Below are positions 60,297 to 64,000 of a DNA stretch of 64,000 bases, one piece after another; the stretch's first letter is position 1; every line of letters begins with the position of its first letter. Below the pieces are notes generated by a model, which ran no database searches, had not been told where the DNA came from, and saw only the letters and a program-made list of their open reading frames with translations. The position numbers and the translations under genes are program-made. Source of the DNA: Calliopsis andreniformis. Lineage: Eukaryota; Arthropoda; Insecta; Hymenoptera; Andrenidae. The DNA lies in NCBI RefSeq assembly GCF_051401765.1, contig NW_027480449.1:744001-808000 (forward strand). Direction: 5' to 3'.

Positions 60297-61695
60297 TGTG
60301 AGAGTGTCAGTATCAGGATCAGTGTCAGCTTCAGCAGCAGTTTCAGAAGCAGTGTCAGGAGCATTGTCAGTGTCAGCAGAAGTGTCTGTGTCAGGAGCAG
60401 TGTCAGGAGCAGTGTCAGTGTCAGTAGCTGTGTGAGGAGCAGTGTCAGTGTCAGTAGCAGTGTCAGGAGCAGCGTCAGTGTCAGGCGCAGTGCCAGTGTC
60501 AGTATCAGGAGCAGTGTCAGTGTCAGGAGCAGTGTCAGGAGCAGTGTTAGGAGCATTGTCAGTATCAGCAGCAGTGACTGTGCCAGGAGCTGTGTCAGGA
60601 CCAGTGCCAGTGTCAGGATCAGCGTCAGTGTGAGCAGCAGTGTCAGGAACACTGGCAGGAGCAGTGTCTGTGTCAGGAGCTGTGTCAGGAGCAGTGTCAG
60701 TGTCTGCAGCAATGTCACGAGCAGTGTCAGTAGCAGTCCCAGTGTCAGTAGCAGTGTCAGGAGCAGTGTCAGTGTCAGGAGCAGTGCCAGTATCAGTATC
60801 AGGAGCATTGTCAGTGTCAGGAGCAGTGTCAGGAGCAGTGTCAGTGTCAGGCGCAGTGCCAGTGTCAGTATCAGGAGCAGTGTCAGTGTCAGGAGCAGTG
60901 TCAGTAGCAGTGTCAGGAGCATTGTCTGTATCAGCAGCAGTGCCTGTGTCTGGAGCAGTGCCAGGAGCAGTGTCAGGAGGAGTGTCAGTGTCAGGAGCAG
61001 TGTCAGGAGCAGTGTCAGGATCATTGGCAGGATCAGCAGCAGTGTCTGTGTCAGGAACAGTGTCAGAAGCAGTGTCAGTGATAGGTGCAGTGTTAGGAGT
61101 AGTGTCAGGAGCAGTGTCAGTGTCAGTGTCTGGAGCGGTGTCAGGAGCAGTGTCAGTTTCAGCTGCAGTTTCAGAAGCAGTGTCAGGAGCATTGTCAGTG
61201 TCAGCAGAAGTGTCTGTGTCAGGAGGAGTGTCAGGAGCAGTGTCAGTGTCAGTAGCTGTGTGAGGAGCAGTGTCATTGTCAGTAGCAGTGTCAGGAGCAG
61301 TGTCGGTGTCAGGTGCAGTGCCAGTGTCAGTATCAGGAGCAGTGTCAGTTTCAGGAGCAGTGTCAGGAGCAGTGTCAGGAGCAGTGTCAGTGTCAGCAGC
61401 AGTGTCAGCAGCAGTATCAGGAGCAGTTTCAGTGTCAGGAGCTGTGTCTGGAGCAGTGTCAGTGTCAGGAGCAGTCTCTGGAACAGTGTCAGGAGCAGTG
61501 TCAGGAGCATTCTCAAGGCCAGCAGCAGTGTCAGTGTCAGCAGCAGTGTCAGGAGCATTGTCAGCGCCAGGAGCAACGTCAGGAGCAGTGTCAGGAGCAG
61601 TGTCAGTGTCAGGAGCAGTGTCAGGGACATTGTCAGGATCAGCAGCAGTGTCTGTGTCATGAGCAGTGCCAGTGTCAGTATCAGGAGCAGTGTCG
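59279..61695. repeat. Module 21, 2,417 bp, type IV anchor
   Basis: Begins at GTACA 59279-59283 with the GTCG prefix. Its length equals the local tandem period. It includes a single-unit relative of the 90-bp duplication near 60700 and sequence shared with modules 19 and 20. Confidence 0.83.
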
Positions 61696-62713
61696 GTACA
61701 GTGTCAGTAGCAGTGTCTGGAGCAGTGAAAGTGTCTGTAGCACGAGCAGTGTCAGTGTCAGGAGCAATGTCAGGAGCAGTGTCAGTGTCAGGAGCAGTGC
61801 CAGGAGCATGGTGAGGATCAGCAGCAGTGTCTGTGACAGGAGCAGTGCCAGTAGCAGTGAGAGTGTAAGTATCAGGAGCATTGTCAGTATCAGCAGCAGT
61901 GCCTGTGCCAGGACCAGTGCCAGGAGCGGTGTCAGTGTGAGGAGCTGTGTGAGAAGCAGTGTCTGTGTCAGAAGCAGTGTCAGGAGCAGTGTCAGTGTCA
62001 GCAGCAGTGTCAGCAGCAGTATCAGGAGCAGTTTCAGTGTCAGGAGCTGTGTCAGGAGCAGTGTCAGTGTCAGGAGCAGTCTCTGGAACAGTGTCAGGAG
62101 CAGTGTCAGGAGCATTCTCAAGGTCAGCAGCAGTGTCAGTGTCAGCAGCAGTGTCAGGAGCAGTGTCAGCGTCAGGAGCAACGTCAGGAGCAGTGTCAGG
62201 AGCAGTGTCAGTGTCAGGAGCAGTGTCAGGGACATTGTCAGGATCAGCAGCAGTGTCTGTGTCAGGCGCAGCGTCAGGAGCAGTTTCAGTGTCAGGAGCA
62301 GTGTCAGGAGCAGCGTCAGGAGCAGTGTCAGGACCAGTGCCAGTGTCAGGATCAGTGTCAGTGTGAGCAGCAGTGTCAGGAACACTGGCAGGAGCAGTGT
62401 CTATGTCAGGAGCTGTGTCAGGAGCAGTGTCAGTGTCTGCAGCAATGTCACGAGCAGTGTCAGTAGCAGTCTCAGTGTCAGTAGCAGTGTCAGGAGCAGT
62501 GTCAGTGTCAGGAGCAGTGCCAGTATCAGTATCAGGAGCATTGTCAGTGTCGGGAGCAGTGTCAGGAGCAGTGTCAGGAGCATTGTCTGTATCAGCAGCA
62601 GTGCCTGTGTCTGGGGCAGTGCCAGGAGCTGTGTCAGGAGGATTGTCAGTGTCAGGAGCAGTGTCAGGAGCAGTGTCAGGAGCAGTGGCAGTGTCAGGAG
62701 AAGTGTCAGTAGC
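61042..62713. repeat. 1.67-kb repeat, copy 2
   Basis: Partner of 58625-60296, with no net length change. The right flank from 62713 instead resembles the GTAGCAGTGGGAGTG segment near 6313, 10150, 19760 and 22430, so it joins a different part of the family. Confidence 0.88.
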
Positions 62714-64000
62714 AGTGGGAGTGTCAGTGTCAGGAGCAGTGTCAGTTTCAGCACCAGTTTCAATAGCAGTGTCAGGAGTTTTGTCAGTGTCAGCAGAAGT
62801 GTCTGTGTCAGGAGCAGTGTCAGGAGCAGTGTCAGTGTCAGTAGCTGTGTGAGGAGCAGTGTCAGTGTAAGGAGCAGTGTCAGTGTCAGAAGCAGTGCCA
62901 GTGTCAGTATCAGGATTAGTGTCAGTGTCAGGAGCAGTGTCAGGAGCATTGTCAGTATCAGCAGCAGTGCCTGTGTCAGGAGCAGTGTCAGGAGCAGTGT
63001 CAGTGTCAGGAGCAGTGTCAGGGACATTGTCAGGATCAGTAGCAGTGTCTGTGTCAGGAGCAGTGTCAGAAGCAGTGTCAGTGTCAGGAGCAGTGTCAGG
63101 AGCAGCGTCAGGAGCAGTGTCAGGACCAGTGCCAGTGTCAGGATCAATGTCAGTGTGAGCAGCAGTGTCAGGAACACTGGCAGGTGCAGTGTCTATGTCA
63201 GGAGCTGTGTCAGGAGCAGTGTCAGTGGCTGCAGCAATGTCACGAGCAGTGTCGGGAGCAGTCTCAGTATCAGTAGCAGCGTCAGGAGCAGTGTCAGTGT
63301 CATGAGCAGTGCCAGTGTCAGTGCCAGGAGCAGTGTCAGTGTCAGGAGCAGTGTATGGAGCAGTGTCTCTGTCAGGAGCTGTGTCAGGAGCATTGTCAGT
63401 ATCAGAAGCAGTGTCTGTGTCAGGAGCAGTGTCAGGAGCAGCGTCAGTGTTAGGAGCAGTTTGAGGAGCAGTGTCAGTGAGAGGAGCAGCGTCTGGTGCC
63501 GTGTCAGGAGCAGTGACAGTGTCAGCAGTAGTGCTAGGAACAGTGTCAGGAATAATGTCAGGAGCATTGTCCGTGTCAAGAGCTGTGTCAGTAGCAGTGT
63601 CAGTAGTACTGTCGGTGGCTGTAGCAGTGTAAGGAGCAGTGACAGTGTCATGAGCAGTGCCAGTGTCAGTGCCAAGAGCAGTGTCCGTGTCACGAGCAGT
63701 ATCTGTATCAGGAGCAGTGTAAGTGTCAGGAGCAGTGTCAGGAGCAGTGTCAGGAGCTTTCTCAGGATCAGCAGCAGTGTCAGTGTCAGCAGCAGTGTCA
63801 CGAGAAGTGTCAGCGTCAGGAGCAATGTCTGGAGCAGTGTCAGGATCAGTCAGTGTCAGGAGCAGTGTCAGGAGCATTGTCAGGATCAACAGAGGTGTCT
63901 GTGTCAGGAGCAGTGTCAGGAGCAGTGTCAGTGTCAGGAGCATCGTCAGGAGCAGCGTCAGGAGCGGTGTCAGGACCAGTGCCAGTGTCAGGATCAGTGT
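61696..64000. repeat. Module 22, partial, type IV anchor, runs off the window
   Basis: Begins at GTACA 61696-61700. It carries the last marker core (63605) and a unique -2 phase break at 63849-63852, where GTCA stands for GTGTCA. The - strand open frame 59984-63943 begins in the L-L-T-L register, moves to T-A-P-D at this break and returns to L-L-T-L at the GTACA break at 61696. Confidence 0.82.

Larger units (their letters stand above)
3593..64000. repeat. 60-kb 6-bp satellite array of GTGTCA and GGAGCA hexamers
   Basis: The array consists of two hexamer classes. Class A is GTGTCA, with variants GTGTCT, GTATCA, GCGTCA, GTGCCA, GTGACA, TTGTCA and GTTTCA. Class B is GGAGCA, with variants GCAGCA, GGATCA, GAAGCA, GTAGCA, GGAACA and GGACCA. 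The usual orders are A-B (12 bp) and A-A-B (18 bp). The six frames read as V-S-G-A, S-V-R-S and Q-C-Q-E on the + strand, and L-L-T-L, T-A-P-D and one stop-filled frame on the - strand. Substitutions hit all six hexamer positions without a three-base pattern. The phase is kept apart from 33 breaks. The array continues past 64000. Confidence 0.97.

Noticed and set aside
59984..63943. 1,319-residue - strand open frame with T-A-P-D-T-D repeats, resembling an acidic mucin-like protein
   Set aside because: The T-A-P-D register only appears between the -2 break at 63849 and the GTACA break at 61696, flanked by Leu/Thr repeat. Module periods such as 12,281 and 2,417 bp are not multiples of 3. No signal peptide or unique flanking domain is visible.
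3593..64000. CRISPR array or bacterial repeat locus
   Set aside because: Repeats are contiguous, without unique spacers, and the unit is 6 bp. No cas-like gene or prokaryotic gene is present.
3593..64000. CAG-type triplet expansion
   Set aside because: CAG occurs at hexamer boundaries and inside GCAGCA variants, but there is no pure CAG run of meaningful length; the period is 6, not 3.

Overview
The window is entirely satellite-type DNA from a eukaryote. I find no gene, RNA gene, transposable element, CRISPR array or operon that the sequence supports. Arrays of this size, with nested higher-order repeats and no coding signal, fit a heterochromatic, pericentromeric, subtelomeric or giant-minisatellite locus of a multicellular eukaryote. 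Nothing here identifies the species.

There are two unrelated arrays. (1) Positions 1 to about 3578 hold a degenerate 7-bp array, consensus CCTCAAT, almost without G on the + strand. It has its own higher-order structure: copies 601 bp apart, a segment repeated 1,953 bp away, and a duplicated 18-bp palindrome. (2) From about 3593 to the end the DNA is a 6-bp array of two alternating hexamer classes, A = GTGTCA and B = GGAGCA, G-rich on the + strand. The switch at about 3570-3592 is abrupt, contains one CTCGAG, and reverses the G/C strand asymmetry. Both arrays run off the window.

The 6-bp array is organised at several scales: hexamers, a 504-bp subrepeat, modules of about 1.3 to 5.5 kb that each start at a recurring irregular GTACA site, and large tandem duplications. 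The clearest duplication has two 12,275-bp copies (9797-22071 and 22078-34352; period 12,281 bp) separated by one hexamer, with only about 15 single-base differences noticed. Further duplications have periods of about 10.75 kb (33 to 47 kb), 2.3 kb (35 to 39 kb), 4.58/4.75 kb (50 to 59 kb) and 2,417 bp (58.6 to 62.7 kb).

The hexamer phase is almost perfectly kept over 60 kb. I found 33 phase breaks (30 of -1, two of +1, one of -2), and their sum correctly predicts the phase at the end of the window. Most are copies of two ancestral lesions, GTACA and GCGCAGAGTCA, whose unbroken forms also survive in the array. The many long open frames are by-products of a 6-bp unit with a stop in only one of six frames. 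Recurrent phase breaks and variation at every hexamer position argue against a repeat protein.
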